A DNA stretch of 64,000 nt from Virgisporangium aurantiacum (lineage in GTDB: Bacteria > Actinomycetota > Actinomycetes > Mycobacteriales > Micromonosporaceae), in contig NZ_BOPG01000009.1 in the NCBI RefSeq assembly GCF_016863635.1, positions 310,001 through 374,000 on the forward strand, written 5' to 3'. The position numbers were made by a program, and so were the translations under genes. Positions within the stretch are counted from its first letter, which is position 1. The number at the start of each line of letters is the position of its first letter. The notes beneath the pieces are model-generated. The model did no database searches and was not told where the DNA came from. It saw only the letters and a list, made by a program, of their open reading frames with translations. This document shows, one piece after another, positions 8,667 to 17,245 of the stretch.

Positions 8667-9469
8667 GCACAGATGACGTGAACGCCCGCCGCCTCGAACT
8701 CCGCGATCCGGTCGGGCCCGGCGCCGTTGTCGGTCACCAACGTGTCGACCCGTTCGATCGCGCAGATGCGGGCGAACGCGTGCGCGCCCAGCTTCGACGA
8801 GTCGGCGATGATGACCACGCGCCGCGCCCGCGCGACCATCAGCGCGTTCATGCCCGCCTCGCCCTCGTGGTGTGCCGCCGCGCCCAGCCGCACGTCGATC
8901 GCGTCGGCGCCGAGCAGCGCTATGTCGAACGTCACCTCGCCGAGCACCGCGCTGCCGAGCGGACCGACCAGTTCGAACGACTGCGGCCGCACGATGCCGC
9001 CGGTCACCACGATCTTCATGCGCGAGCGCACGAGCAGTTCGTTGGCGATGTTCAGGGCGTTGGTGACCACGGTGAGCTGAGCATCGTCGACGTGGCCGGT
9101 GAGTTCCGGGCGCACCGCCAGCGCCCGCGCCACCTCGGTGGTCGTAGTGCCGCCGTTCAGGGCGACGACCATCCCGGGCGTCACCAGGGCCGCGGCCGCC
9201 GCGCCGATGCGCTGTTTCTCGGCCGAGTGCTTGGCCGTCTTGTATCGCAACGGCAGGTCGTAGGAGACGCCGCTGGCGACCGCGCCGCCCCGCGTGCGGG
9301 TGATCATCTGCTGCTGGGCGAGCTGGTCGAAGTCGCGCCGGATCGTGGCATGCGACACCGCGAGCCGATCGGCCGCCTCCTCAACGCTCACCCGACCGTC
9401 TTCGGTGAGCATCTCCAGCAGCGCGTTCCAGCGCGCATACCGGTCCAACGCGGCCTCCCAGGCGTTCAC
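8663..9469 (-). CDS. DeoR/GlpR-family transcriptional regulator
   Basis: The 268-residue protein has the DeoR helix-turn-helix at residues 15-65 (VSVEEAADRLAVSHATIRRD), the linker TRTRGGAV, and a sugar-phosphate-isomerase-like effector domain with LNGGTTTTEVARAL and the IIADSSKLG motif. Family members repress carbohydrate genes until a phosphorylated sugar binds. The effector is unknown. No sugar kinase or transporter lies next to it; it precedes DUF3263 with a GTGA overlap. Confidence 0.9.
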   Translation of the reverse strand: MNAWEAALDRYARWNALLEMLTEDGRVSVEEAADRLAVSHATIRRDFDQLAQQQMITRTRGGAVASGVSYDLPLRYKTAKHSAEKQRIGAAAAALVTPGMVVALNGGTTTTEVARALAVRPELTGHVDDAQLTVVTNALNIANELLVRSRMKIVVTGGIVRPQSFELVGPLGSAVLGEVTFDIALLGADAIDVRLGAAAHHEGEAGMNALMVARARRVVIIADSSKLGAHAFARICAIERVDTLVTDNGAGPDRIAEFEAAGVHVICA

Positions 9470-9483
9470 ATGATTCGCGCACC

Positions 9484-10191
9484 CTAGCGCAGGGCCAGGT
9501 CAGGAACCCTGCCAAACCACCCACGTTCCGCCAACCGACGGGTTCCGGGCACCCGGTGCAGCGGTACCGCGTCCCAATCGACCCGCCGCAGCAGGCGGTC
9601 GAGCAGCAACCCCGCGATCAGCCCGGCCACCGTGTCGGTGATCCAGTGGAAGCCGAGATAGGTGGTCACGACCGCGACGATGAGCGGGGGGCCGAATCGC
9701 AGCGCGAGGCGGGCGGCGGGGCGCATGGTGGTCGGCGCAAGAGCGGAAAGCAACAGGACGAGGACGCCGTACCAGACGATCGTGTTGGCCGTGTGCCCGG
9801 ACGGGTACGACATGCCGCCGCTGAAGAACTCCTCGCGGTTCGGCACGCCCTCGGGCTTGTGCGGCGCGGCCCGGTCGGTGAGCACCTTCATCGGGCCGAC
9901 GGTGAACATGAGCAGCAGGTACGCGGCGAGCACCGGCAGCACCGGCCGCACGCTGTGCTTCCGCCAGGCCAGCAGCACCGCGAGCCCCATCGCCAGGATC
10001 GACAGCGGCGTGCCCTGGCCGAGGTAGTTCAACACCCGGGCGGCGACGTACGCCGGGGTCGGGCGGTGGGTGTCGGCCCAGTCGCGGACGTCGAGGTCGA
10101 TGCCGTGCGTGACGCCGGCCCACGCCAGCGCCGTGATCGCCGCCAGAACGACGACGAGGACGGCATCGAGCAGCCATCCCCGTCGTCTCAT
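9484..10191 (-). CDS. PAP2-family membrane phosphatase
   Basis: The 235-residue protein has about six membrane segments and the phosphatase motifs KVLTDRAAPHKP, SYPSGHT and a third block YLGFHWITD. The first two and the histidine/aspartate of the third are present, but the arginine that usually precedes the third histidine by six residues is replaced by threonine. Likely substrates are polyprenyl or lipid phosphates. It lies 11 bp downstream of the secreted protease gene on the same strand, so cotranscription is possible. Confidence 0.85.
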   Translation of the reverse strand: MRRRGWLLDAVLVVVLAAITALAWAGVTHGIDLDVRDWADTHRPTPAYVAARVLNYLGQGTPLSILAMGLAVLLAWRKHSVRPVLPVLAAYLLLMFTVGPMKVLTDRAAPHKPEGVPNREEFFSGGMSYPSGHTANTIVWYGVLVLLLSALAPTTMRPAARLALRFGPPLIVAVVTTYLGFHWITDTVAGLIAGLLLDRLLRRVDWDAVPLHRVPGTRRLAERGWFGRVPDLALR

Positions 10192-10201
10192 GGTGTCTTT
10201 T

Positions 10202-11413
10202 CTACAGGAGCTTGGCGATGTCCCTGTTGATCAGGTCGACCCGGACCCCCGAATTCGGGCAGCCGCCGAAGTGGTGCAGCGCGACGACCTTGTGCGTGGT
10301 GGCCGAGATCACCGGCGAACCGGACGAACCGCCGTCGGTGTCGCAGAAATAGGAGACGTCGGTGGCCTCGTCGTAGCCGTTGTACCGCGGGTCGTCGATC
10401 GCGCAGGTGCCGCTGCGCTCGCCCGGGTCGTCCATGGCGATCGAGGTCGGCTGGCCGCGCGGGTGCTGCGGGATGTACAACTCCTCGCCCGTGCGGTGCT
10501 GGCTCAGGTCGAACTCGAGGTAGCCGTACTGCGACACGGCGCCGAAGTTCTGCACGCTGAACAGCGCGTAGTCGAGCGTCCCGTCGTTGGCGAGCAACTG
10601 GTCTCCGTAGACCTTGGTGACGCGGCGGGTGGCGCTGCCGCTGCACTGGACGCACTCGAAGTTGAACCAGACCTCGGTGCGTCGCACGTCGGAACCGCTC
10701 GACGTGCAGTGGTTGTTGGTCAGCATCCGGTTGCCCTGGCCGATCCGCCACGCGGTGCACAGTTCGACGCCGTTGATGAGCAGCCGGGCCACCGCCTTCG
10801 ACTTCTGGTACTGCACCGGGTGCGACGAGCGGTAGCAGACCGCGTCCAACTTCTCGTCGGAGCCGCGGCAGATGCTCTCCTCGCGGTTCTTCTTCTGGGT
10901 GGGACCCTCGGGCGCGCCGTCGCCGACCGACTCCTGGAAGCCGCGAGCCACCTGGTCGACGCCGATCCCCAGCCCGGAGAGGCGGGTACGCAGCCCGAGC
11001 GGGTCGTAGCTGCCCTGCTCCAGCCGCACCGTGGCGGTGTCACCGCTGATCGACATCGCCCACGGGTCGGCGGCGAGGTCCTCCGCCGTGTAGGCGTACG
11101 ACTCGGTGCCGGTCGGGTCGGCGACCACGACCCGGTCGCCCGGCCGCAGCGTCGCGCGGTTGAAGTGCAGCTTGACGTACGAGGCACCGGGATACCGGTA
11201 GGTGAGCGTCTTCTCGGTCGGTACCAGCCGGCCGCGGCGCTCGAGCACGCCGGTGACGCTCTCGACCGCGCCGATCCGCGGCAGCTTCACCGCTTCGCTG
11301 ACGGGCGTCTGCACCACGGCGTTCGGTTGCGTGTCGGCGAGCGACACCCCGGTGACACCGGCGGCGCCGATGAGCGCGCACAGCGCCACAGCCAACCCGA
11401 ACGTTCGCCGCAT
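10202..11413 (-). CDS. secreted trypsin-like serine protease (lysyl-endopeptidase-like)
   Basis: From ATG 11413 the product is 403 residues with a Sec signal peptide (MRRTFGLAVALCALIGAAG, cut near residue 27). A long N-terminal propeptide or beta-domain precedes the protease. Catalytic residues are in TNNHC (His), GTLDYAL (Asp) and DGGSSGSPV (Ser). Several cysteines, including the pairs around NFECVQCSGS and GTCAIDD, suggest disulfides as in bacterial lysyl endopeptidases. ATG 11413 is preferred to the in-frame GTG at 11431 because it starts at the signal peptide. It is probably exported and self-processed. Confidence 0.88.
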   Translation of the reverse strand: MRRTFGLAVALCALIGAAGVTGVSLADTQPNAVVQTPVSEAVKLPRIGAVESVTGVLERRGRLVPTEKTLTYRYPGASYVKLHFNRATLRPGDRVVVADPTGTESYAYTAEDLAADPWAMSISGDTATVRLEQGSYDPLGLRTRLSGLGIGVDQVARGFQESVGDGAPEGPTQKKNREESICRGSDEKLDAVCYRSSHPVQYQKSKAVARLLINGVELCTAWRIGQGNRMLTNNHCTSSGSDVRRTEVWFNFECVQCSGSATRRVTKVYGDQLLANDGTLDYALFSVQNFGAVSQYGYLEFDLSQHRTGEELYIPQHPRGQPTSIAMDDPGERSGTCAIDDPRYNGYDEATDVSYFCDTDGGSSGSPVISATTHKVVALHHFGGCPNSGVRVDLINRDIAKLL

Positions 11414-11469
11414 AAAGAGGCCGCCCCTCACTCGTTTTGTCCGAAATTACGAGTAAGTCAACGACGAGA

Positions 11470-13182
11470 TCAGGCGGAAGTTGCCGCAACCACCCGACCG
11501 AGGCCGTCGCGCGTGGTGACCAGGAGCAACCGGTCATCGACGTGCACCTGCCGGTCGGCGCCGGGTGACCACGTGGTCGAACCGCTGTGGGTGACGGCGA
11601 TCACGCGCACGCCGTCCATCGCATTGAGCGTCCCGATCCGGGCGCCGACGGCGGCCGACCCCGCGCAGACCGGAAGGTCGGCGATCAGCAGCACCCGCCG
11701 GTTCACCGGGATCGCGCCGATCACGTCGCGCTGCAGCATCGCCGCGGCGAACGCCGGCGCGGCCAGGTACGAGACGCTCCGGGAGACGTCGATGCGGAAC
11801 GCCCGCTCGACCCGGTCGGCGAAGTCCCCGTCGAACAGCCGCAGCACCACCCGCACGCCGGCGTTCAGGGCCCGGCCGTGCAGCGCGGCCTCCAGGTTGA
11901 CGACGTCGTCGGTCGACAGCACCACCAGCGCCCGGCAGGTCTGCACCGAGGCCGCCCGCAGGATTTCCTCGCGGCTGGCGTCACCGACGATCAGCGGGAC
12001 GTCGAGCTCCCTGGCCAGGGCGGCGCCGCGGGCGTCGTCGGTCTTGTCGATCGCCACCACCTGGATGCCGCGCTGGTGCAACTGCCGGATCACCCGCGTG
12101 CCGACGTTCCCGAGGCCGACCACCACGACGTGGTCGCTCACGGGGTCCCGCAGTCCACCGAGAGCGATCGCGAGCCGCGCGTTGACGACGGCCTCGACCA
12201 CCGCGGCGGTCACCACCGGAATGAGCGCGATGCTCACGACCGTGAGCATCGTCTGGAGGATCTTCTCGACGGCGCCGGCGTCGACGTTGGCATCGGCGCC
12301 GCCGAGCGCGGCCAGAATCGTGAGATAGGCGGCGTCGTACCAGGTCAGGTCCCCGCGGACCATGGCCAGGACGCCGGTTCCGGCAATGAGGAGGACGACG
12401 AGGGCCAGCGCCGCCTGTACGAGTTTGCGGTTCGCGATGAGCACGATCGCGGCCCACGGACGGGCCTTGCGCCGTGGGGGCGTGGTCGGCTCGTCGTCGG
12501 TGTCGGCGAGCGCCAGCACGAGGTTGGCCGACGCCGGGTCGCGCGGGAGCAGCACGGTGCGATCACCCCGGGTGTCGGCGAGCGCGCAGACGATCCGCGA
12601 CTCGGGCACCGCCTCGCGGGCGACGACGTGCAGCGCCCGCCGGCCGCTGAGCCGCACCTGCACCGGCGCCGCCTCGCCGAGCGCCTCCGCGACGAACGCG
12701 GGTGCGGCCATCGCTGCGTCCGACAGCACGACGCAGTCGTGGAACAGCGTCCGCACGCCCAGGCCCAGCCCGAGGTTGAACATGCGCAGCACCAGGTGGA
12801 CGCGCGGGTTCAACTCCTGCGCCTGCAGCGCCACGTGGATGTTGCCGACGTCGTCCTGTCGCATCACGGCCACCGCGTCGGCGGTGGCCACGCGCGCCCG
12901 CCGGAACGCGTCGGCGTCGAGGCGCTCGGACTCGATGACCCGCACGGCGAGGCGGGAGATCTGCGGCCCGTGGTTGCGCCGGCGGTTGGGCAGGATGACG
13001 GTGACCTGGCGGCCGTGCTGGGTGACCAGTTCGCTGGCGAGCCGGTAGGTGAGCGGATCGTCGCCACACACGATCAGGTGACCCGCAACCGGACGCCCCC
13101 GTTGCTCCGTTGGTTCCGGTGAGCGCCGCCGCACGTACCGGCCGGGAACCCCTGCCCGGGTGAGCCACGTCGCGCGAGCCAT
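11470..13182 (-). CDS. RCK/TrkA-N dual-domain ion-channel-like protein
   Basis: The 570-residue protein contains a TrkA-N Rossmann domain (HLIVCGDDPLTYRLASELV, residues ~35-150), then two membrane helices (~240-320) enclosing a pore-like loop, then a second TrkA-N domain with GLGNVGTRVIRQL (~345-460). Both halves should bind NAD(H) or nucleotide. Order and size fit actinobacterial ion-channel proteins of the CASTOR/RCK type. The pore loop LAALGGADANVD lacks the TVGYGD potassium filter, so ion selectivity is open. ATG at 13182 begins the ORF; a shorter start at the V/M near residue 33 cannot be excluded. Confidence 0.8.
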   Translation of the reverse strand: MARATWLTRAGVPGRYVRRRSPEPTEQRGRPVAGHLIVCGDDPLTYRLASELVTQHGRQVTVILPNRRRNHGPQISRLAVRVIESERLDADAFRRARVATADAVAVMRQDDVGNIHVALQAQELNPRVHLVLRMFNLGLGLGVRTLFHDCVVLSDAAMAAPAFVAEALGEAAPVQVRLSGRRALHVVAREAVPESRIVCALADTRGDRTVLLPRDPASANLVLALADTDDEPTTPPRRKARPWAAIVLIANRKLVQAALALVVLLIAGTGVLAMVRGDLTWYDAAYLTILAALGGADANVDAGAVEKILQTMLTVVSIALIPVVTAAVVEAVVNARLAIALGGLRDPVSDHVVVVGLGNVGTRVIRQLHQRGIQVVAIDKTDDARGAALARELDVPLIVGDASREEILRAASVQTCRALVVLSTDDVVNLEAALHGRALNAGVRVVLRLFDGDFADRVERAFRIDVSRSVSYLAAPAFAAAMLQRDVIGAIPVNRRVLLIADLPVCAGSAAVGARIGTLNAMDGVRVIAVTHSGSTTWSPGADRQVHVDDRLLLVTTRDGLGRVVAATSA

Positions 13183-13282
13183 CGACGGTGATCCTATCGG
13201 TCAGCCTCCAGCAGAACGTTTTGCCCGACTTGTTCGTTAGTCACCTCTGTACGGCACCCTGTACGCGACGGATGGAACACGA

Positions 13283-14587
13283 ATGAACAAGTGGATTCGG
13301 CGGACCGCTGGAACCGTGGGCATCGCCGGTGGTGCGCTGCTGCTCGGCACGGCGGCGCATGCCGACAACCCCGTGATCGCGGACCCGCAGTCGCTTCACG
13401 GCCTCACCGACACGGCGAACGTCGACGATGGGCTCGGCGGGGTCGGTGTCTCGGTCGACACGCCCGGCCAGCGGGACACGGTCGGACTGCTGCCCGACGG
13501 CAACGGCCCGGTGCGCTCCGGCACCAACAACGGCGAACTCGGAGCGGTGGTGCACGCGCCCACCCAGGACGGGCAGCCACGCGACGTCTTCGCCAACGGG
13601 CGCACGCCGGACATCTTCCAGGCACTGCCGATCACCGACGTCGTGCCGATGGACGGCCTCGGCATGCCCCGCACGCTGCCGGCGCAGTCGCAAGAGTCGC
13701 TGGAGGCCACCGGCCTGCCGGTGCGCAACCTCCCGATCGGCACCAGCATGGCCGGCGACGCCCTGGGCGGCGGCGACGATCTCGCGCAGGACGGCCTGGC
13801 CGGCAACGGACTCGGCGTCCCGCTGGGCGACCAACTGCCGCTGGGTGCCGGATCGCCGCTCGGCGGCGGGTCCCCCCTGGGTGGCGGATCGCCCCTGGGC
13901 GGCGGGTCGCCGCTCGGCGGTCTCCCGCTGGTCGGATCTCAGGGTTCCCAGTCCGCACCGTCCGGCGGCCGCGCCAACACGACGCCGACCGCCCAGTCCT
14001 CCCGCAACCAGTTCGCCGGCGACGCCGTGCACGTCCTGCCGTCCGGGCCGTCCGGGTCCTTCGGCACGGAGTCCCTGGTGGCGCCGTCCTTCGGTGCGCC
14101 GACGTTCGGCGGCTCGGCCTGGGCCGGCCGGCACCGCGCCGAGGCCGGCCTCCCCGGCGGTGCCCTCTCCGGCGGCGGCCTCTCCGGTGGTGGGCTGCCC
14201 TCGGCCGGTGGCCTGCCCGTGGTCGGCGAGGTCCTGCAGGGCGGCACGCTGCCCACCAAGGCCAACGTGAACACGCTGCCGGGTGCCCCGGCCATCCCGG
14301 TGCACAACCTGCTCGCCCCCGGCACGGCGGCGACCGGCGCGTCCACCGGCAACACGCTGGACCAGACCACCGGCACCGTGAACAACCTGGCCCAGGACGC
14401 CGGTGGCACCGAGTCCCTGCCGATCAGCGACGAAGCCCTCCCCGTCGTCGGCGGCCTCACCGGCCCGTCGGGCACCCGCGGCATGCCGCTCCCCGACACG
14501 CGGGGCATCCCCGTGGTCGGCGGCGTGGCCGACGGCCTGACCGGTGGCAAGCACCGCGCCCAGTACACCGCCCGCCACTCGGTCTGA
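13283..14587 (+). CDS. secreted Gly/Leu/Pro-rich protein of unknown function
   Basis: The 434-residue product has a signal peptide (MNKWIRRTAGTVGIAGGALL, cleavage after AAHA) and no cysteine or membrane anchor in the mature part. The sequence is rich in Gly, Leu, Pro and Ala, with four GSPLGG units at residues ~190-213 and recurring LPVVG/IPVVGG motifs. It resembles low-complexity cell-surface or extracellular proteins of actinomycetes. No catalytic motif is seen. It ends 16 bp before a strong palindrome that can act as terminator. Confidence 0.75.
   Translation: MNKWIRRTAGTVGIAGGALLLGTAAHADNPVIADPQSLHGLTDTANVDDGLGGVGVSVDTPGQRDTVGLLPDGNGPVRSGTNNGELGAVVHAPTQDGQPRDVFANGRTPDIFQALPITDVVPMDGLGMPRTLPAQSQESLEATGLPVRNLPIGTSMAGDALGGGDDLAQDGLAGNGLGVPLGDQLPLGAGSPLGGGSPLGGGSPLGGGSPLGGLPLVGSQGSQSAPSGGRANTTPTAQSSRNQFAGDAVHVLPSGPSGSFGTESLVAPSFGAPTFGGSAWAGRHRAEAGLPGGALSGGGLSGGGLPSAGGLPVVGEVLQGGTLPTKANVNTLPGAPAIPVHNLLAPGTAATGASTGNTLDQTTGTVNNLAQDAGGTESLPISDEALPVVGGLTGPSGTRGMPLPDTRGIPVVGGVADGLTGGKHRAQYTARHSV
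13850..13921 (+). repeat. four tandem 18-bp repeats inside the secreted protein gene
   Basis: Four consecutive units encode GSPLGG. The third bases differ among copies, so the protein repeat is conserved better than the DNA. Confidence 0.85.
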
Positions 14588-14602
14588 GGCATCGCTCCCC
14601 CC

Positions 14603-14654
14603 ATCAACGGGGAAGTTCGTCCACGTACTGATGTGGACGAACTTCCCCGTTGAT
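14603..14654. repeat. 22-bp perfect palindrome, copy 1
   Basis: Arms at 14603-14624 and 14633-14654 are perfect reverse complements (22 of 22) around an 8-base loop. It lies between the convergent secreted-protein and AbiEi-like genes and encodes the last 16 residues of the latter, which stops inside the far arm. A nearly identical palindrome lies at 15642-15689. No U-tract follows, so termination would rely on the stem alone. Confidence 0.9.
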
Positions 14655-15560
14655 GCATTCGGGACACAACGCTTGCTGCCCCACCCACCCCGATGCCGCG
14701 AGCACCCCGGCCACCTCCGCCGCGACGGTGCACGGACGAGCGACCACGTCGGCGTAGCCGTAGCGCAGCACCTTCCCGCCGCCGACCACGGCCGCGTTGT
14801 CACGCCGGTGGTCCCGGAAGCGCGCGCTGTCGGGATGGGCAAGCCGCCCGTCGAGTTCGACGTGCACCCCGTACTCGGGATAGGCGACGTCGTCGTACCG
14901 GCCGGCGCGGCGCCACTGCCGGATGCCGATCGGCAACCGGTGCGCGCGTTCCACGGAGCGGCTGTAGCGGAACTCGAGGACGCTGTGACAACCAGCCGCC
15001 GCGTCATCGAGTGCCTTTCGCAGGTCCCGTCGCCACCGCATGCGGCCTCGGTTGTCCAGAGCGGCGCCGACGCGGTCGGCGGTGGTGAGCCGGCTGCCCA
15101 CCGCGGTGAGCAGCCACCCGACCGCTTCGTCGAGGGTTCGGCTGGTGTGAGCGAGATCGAGCGCCGTCTCCGCCACCGACGTGCGGGGCGGCACCCGGGC
15201 CGGATGGCGCAGGCGGCCCGGATCGACGACGCGATGGATCACCAGCCCGGCCGGCGCCCTGACCCGCCGGGTGTGCGGCACGGATACATGCACGGGCCTA
15301 CCGTCCCGTGCCACCAGACCGTGGAGTTCGGCCGCGGTGCGGTGGCTGAGCACGGCACCCGGTCCGGCGAACAGCACCGCGGCCCAGAGGCGCGCCCGCC
15401 AGGGCAGCGGGCCGCTGAACGTCGCGAAGACGCCCGGATATATCCGCTGCCAGCGGCCGGACCGTACCCGGGCCCCGATCGACGAGTCGGTGAGCCCACA
15501 GCGGACGGCCTGCGCCCGCGACACGACGCCGGCCTGTGAACGGGTGAACTCGGAGAGCAC
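14604..15560 (-). CDS. AbiEi-like / DUF559 domain protein
   Basis: From GTG 15560 the product is 318 residues. The N-terminal part (TRSQAGVVSRAQAVRCGLTD, then RVRSGRWQRIYPGVFAT) is the winged-helix domain found in AbiEi antitoxins. The C-terminal part (HSVLEFRYSRSVERAHRLP, VAYPEYGVHVELDGRLAH and FRDHRRDNA) is the DUF559 fold, related to very-short-patch-repair nucleases. Actinomycetes carry many such stand-alone genes; function is unproven. No toxin partner is adjacent. The last 16 residues come from the palindrome. The longer TTG start at 15644 would run through two DnaA-box sequences and is disfavoured. Confidence 0.75.
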   Translation of the reverse strand: MLSEFTRSQAGVVSRAQAVRCGLTDSSIGARVRSGRWQRIYPGVFATFSGPLPWRARLWAAVLFAGPGAVLSHRTAAELHGLVARDGRPVHVSVPHTRRVRAPAGLVIHRVVDPGRLRHPARVPPRTSVAETALDLAHTSRTLDEAVGWLLTAVGSRLTTADRVGAALDNRGRMRWRRDLRKALDDAAAGCHSVLEFRYSRSVERAHRLPIGIRQWRRAGRYDDVAYPEYGVHVELDGRLAHPDSARFRDHRRDNAAVVGGGKVLRYGYADVVARPCTVAAEVAGVLAASGWVGQQALCPECINGEVRPHQYVDELPR

Positions 15561-15610
15561 CGGACCACGGTGCCGGAGCCGGCGGCCCTGTGGAAGACCG
15601 GCCTCGAACC

Positions 15611-15633
15611 TGTGGATAACCGCCTGTGGATAA
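15611..15633. promoter_or_regulatory. two consensus DnaA-box sequences
   Basis: TGTGGATAA occurs at 15611-15619 and 15625-15633, the exact complement of the TTATCCACA consensus, with start points 14 bp apart. They lie upstream of the preferred start of the AbiEi-like gene and next to the second palindrome. Two A+T-rich 9-mers this close are unlikely by chance in such GC-rich DNA, but their use by DnaA is not shown. Confidence 0.5.
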
Positions 15634-15641
15634 CTCAAGAA

Positions 15642-15689
15642 CAACGGGGAAGTTCGTCCACACCAGCACGTGGACGTACTTCCCCGTTG
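15642..15689. repeat. 20-bp palindrome, copy 2 of the 14603 element
   Basis: Arms at 15642-15661 and 15670-15689 match at 19 of 20 positions around an 8-base loop. The left arm CAACGGGGAAGTTCGTCCAC is identical to that of the copy at 14603-14654. It sits directly after the stop of the SDR gene, so it is a candidate terminator as well as a repeat. Confidence 0.88.
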
Positions 15690-15690
15690 A

Positions 15691-16770
15691 TCAGTACGGG
15701 CTGCCGTGGCCCGGGAAGTGGCCGTGTGCCACCGCCGACACCCGGTCGGCGAACAGGGCTCCCGGCCGCAACGCGGGGCTCAGCGTCCCCGCCCCCGCCG
15801 CCATGCCCGCCAGCAGGTCGTTCAGCGCGGTGAGCGAGTCGTACCGGGGCACCCAGCCGAGTTCGGTCCGGGCGCGCATCGAGTCGATCAAGGGGATCTG
15901 GGTGGCCATCCAGATCCAGCCGGGGTCCGTCGGCTGCAGCCGGGTCACCCAGCTGGCAGCCGCGGCCCAGGTCAGTAGCGCCGTCGGGACGCGCACCGCG
16001 CGGCCGTGCAGCAGGCCCGCGATGGTCGACGGGTCCAGCACGGGTTCCGCCGCTACGTTGAAGGCGCCCCGCACGTCGGAGCGGATGGCCCGGGTGTACG
16101 CGTCGGCCACGTCGCCGGCGAGCACGCACTGGATGCGCATCGACTTCGGCAGCGGCAGCAGCGGCACCCGGCGCCGGCCGAGCAGGCCGACGGGCGCCCA
16201 CGGGCCGAGGAAGTAGCGGGTGATCTGGCCGCCCGCCTCGTACTGGAAGATCAGGCCGGGCCGCATCCGCACCACGCGCAGGCCCGGGTTCGCGGCCTCG
16301 ACCTCGTCGAGCATGTCCTCGACCGCGGCCTTCTGCTGGCTGTACAGCGAACCGGTGATGCCCTGCCGCGGGTGGCTCTCGTCGACCTTGCGGTCCTTCG
16401 GCCCGGGTGAGTAGACGCCCACCGACGACGCCACCACCAGGGCCGGAACGCCCGCCCGCACCGCCGCCTCCGCGACGTGCCGCGAGCCGACGATGTTGCT
16501 GCGGTGCAACAGGCGCGGCTGGTGGCTGGGCTGGATCTGCCAGGCCAGGTGCACCACGGCGGCGGCGCCCGCGAAGACGCGCGTCAACCCGTCGACCGCG
16601 TCGTCGGCGCCGATGTCGCAGGGGAACCACTCCACCGACTGGTACGGCGGCGAGTCCGGTGGCATCCGCCGCGACACACCGACCACGTGATCAACACCAG
16701 GCTCGTCAGCGAGCCGCCGCAACAGTGCCGTGCCCACGTTGCCACTCGCTCCGACCACCACGATCCGCAT
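15691..16770 (-). CDS. NAD-dependent epimerase/SDR family protein
   Basis: This 359-residue extended SDR has the nucleotide motif VVVGASGNVGTALLRRL at the N-terminus, a serine in VASSVGVYSPG and the catalytic YSQQK. The strand VHLAWQIQPS and the C-terminal LGWVPRYDSLTALNDLL match SDR proteins annotated as NAD-dependent epimerase/dehydratase in actinomycetes. The substrate is unknown. The gene stands alone, ends at a palindrome and faces away from the CBS gene. Confidence 0.85.
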   Translation of the reverse strand: MRIVVVGASGNVGTALLRRLADEPGVDHVVGVSRRMPPDSPPYQSVEWFPCDIGADDAVDGLTRVFAGAAAVVHLAWQIQPSHQPRLLHRSNIVGSRHVAEAAVRAGVPALVVASSVGVYSPGPKDRKVDESHPRQGITGSLYSQQKAAVEDMLDEVEAANPGLRVVRMRPGLIFQYEAGGQITRYFLGPWAPVGLLGRRRVPLLPLPKSMRIQCVLAGDVADAYTRAIRSDVRGAFNVAAEPVLDPSTIAGLLHGRAVRVPTALLTWAAAASWVTRLQPTDPGWIWMATQIPLIDSMRARTELGWVPRYDSLTALNDLLAGMAAGAGTLSPALRPGALFADRVSAVAHGHFPGHGSPY

Positions 16771-16822
16771 GTCCGGAGTCCTACCCCGTTAGTGGATCGC
16801 CAAAGCGGGTACCGCGGCCCCC

Positions 16823-17179
16823 ATGGCAGACAAGGTTCGCGACGTGATGACCAGCGATCCGATCACGCTCGCCAGCACCGAGACACTGGCCGCCGCCGCC
16901 AAGCAGATGCGCGACGCCGACGTGGGCGTCGTCGTCGTCACCGACAACGGTTCGATCGCCGGCCTGGTGACCGACCGGGACATCGTGGTCCGCGGCATCG
17001 CCGAGGACCTCGACCCGTTCTCGACGGCACTGGCAAGCTGCTGCACCTCCCGCGGCGTGGTGACCGTGACCCCCGACGACGATGTCGACCACGCGATGCG
17101 GCTCATGCGCGAACACGCCGTGCGCAGGCTACTGGTAACAGAAGGCGGCAAACCGGTCGGCATCGTCTCGATCACCTGA
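16823..17179 (+). CDS. CBS-domain pair protein
   Basis: The 118-residue protein consists of two CBS motifs: VRDVMTSDPITLASTETL with GIAGLVTDRDIVVRG-type geometry, and VVTVTPDDDVDHAMRLM with VRRLLVTEGGKPVGIVSIT. CBS pairs bind adenine nucleotides and act as energy sensors. The protein stops right after VGIVSIT, where relatives usually continue for 15-25 residues (GDLA helix), so the last helix is missing. It is monocistronic. Confidence 0.85.
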   Translation: MADKVRDVMTSDPITLASTETLAAAAKQMRDADVGVVVVTDNGSIAGLVTDRDIVVRGIAEDLDPFSTALASCCTSRGVVTVTPDDDVDHAMRLMREHAVRRLLVTEGGKPVGIVSIT

Positions 17180-17245
17180 CTACCTACCCTTACGTTCACC
17201 CGTTCGACCTCGACCCCACCGCATCGAGGCTGGTATTCACGCCTC

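Noticed and set aside
15611-15633. Chromosomal origin of replication
   Set aside because: Only two DnaA boxes, no A+T-rich unwinding element, and none of dnaA, dnaN, recF, rpmH or parAB nearby.
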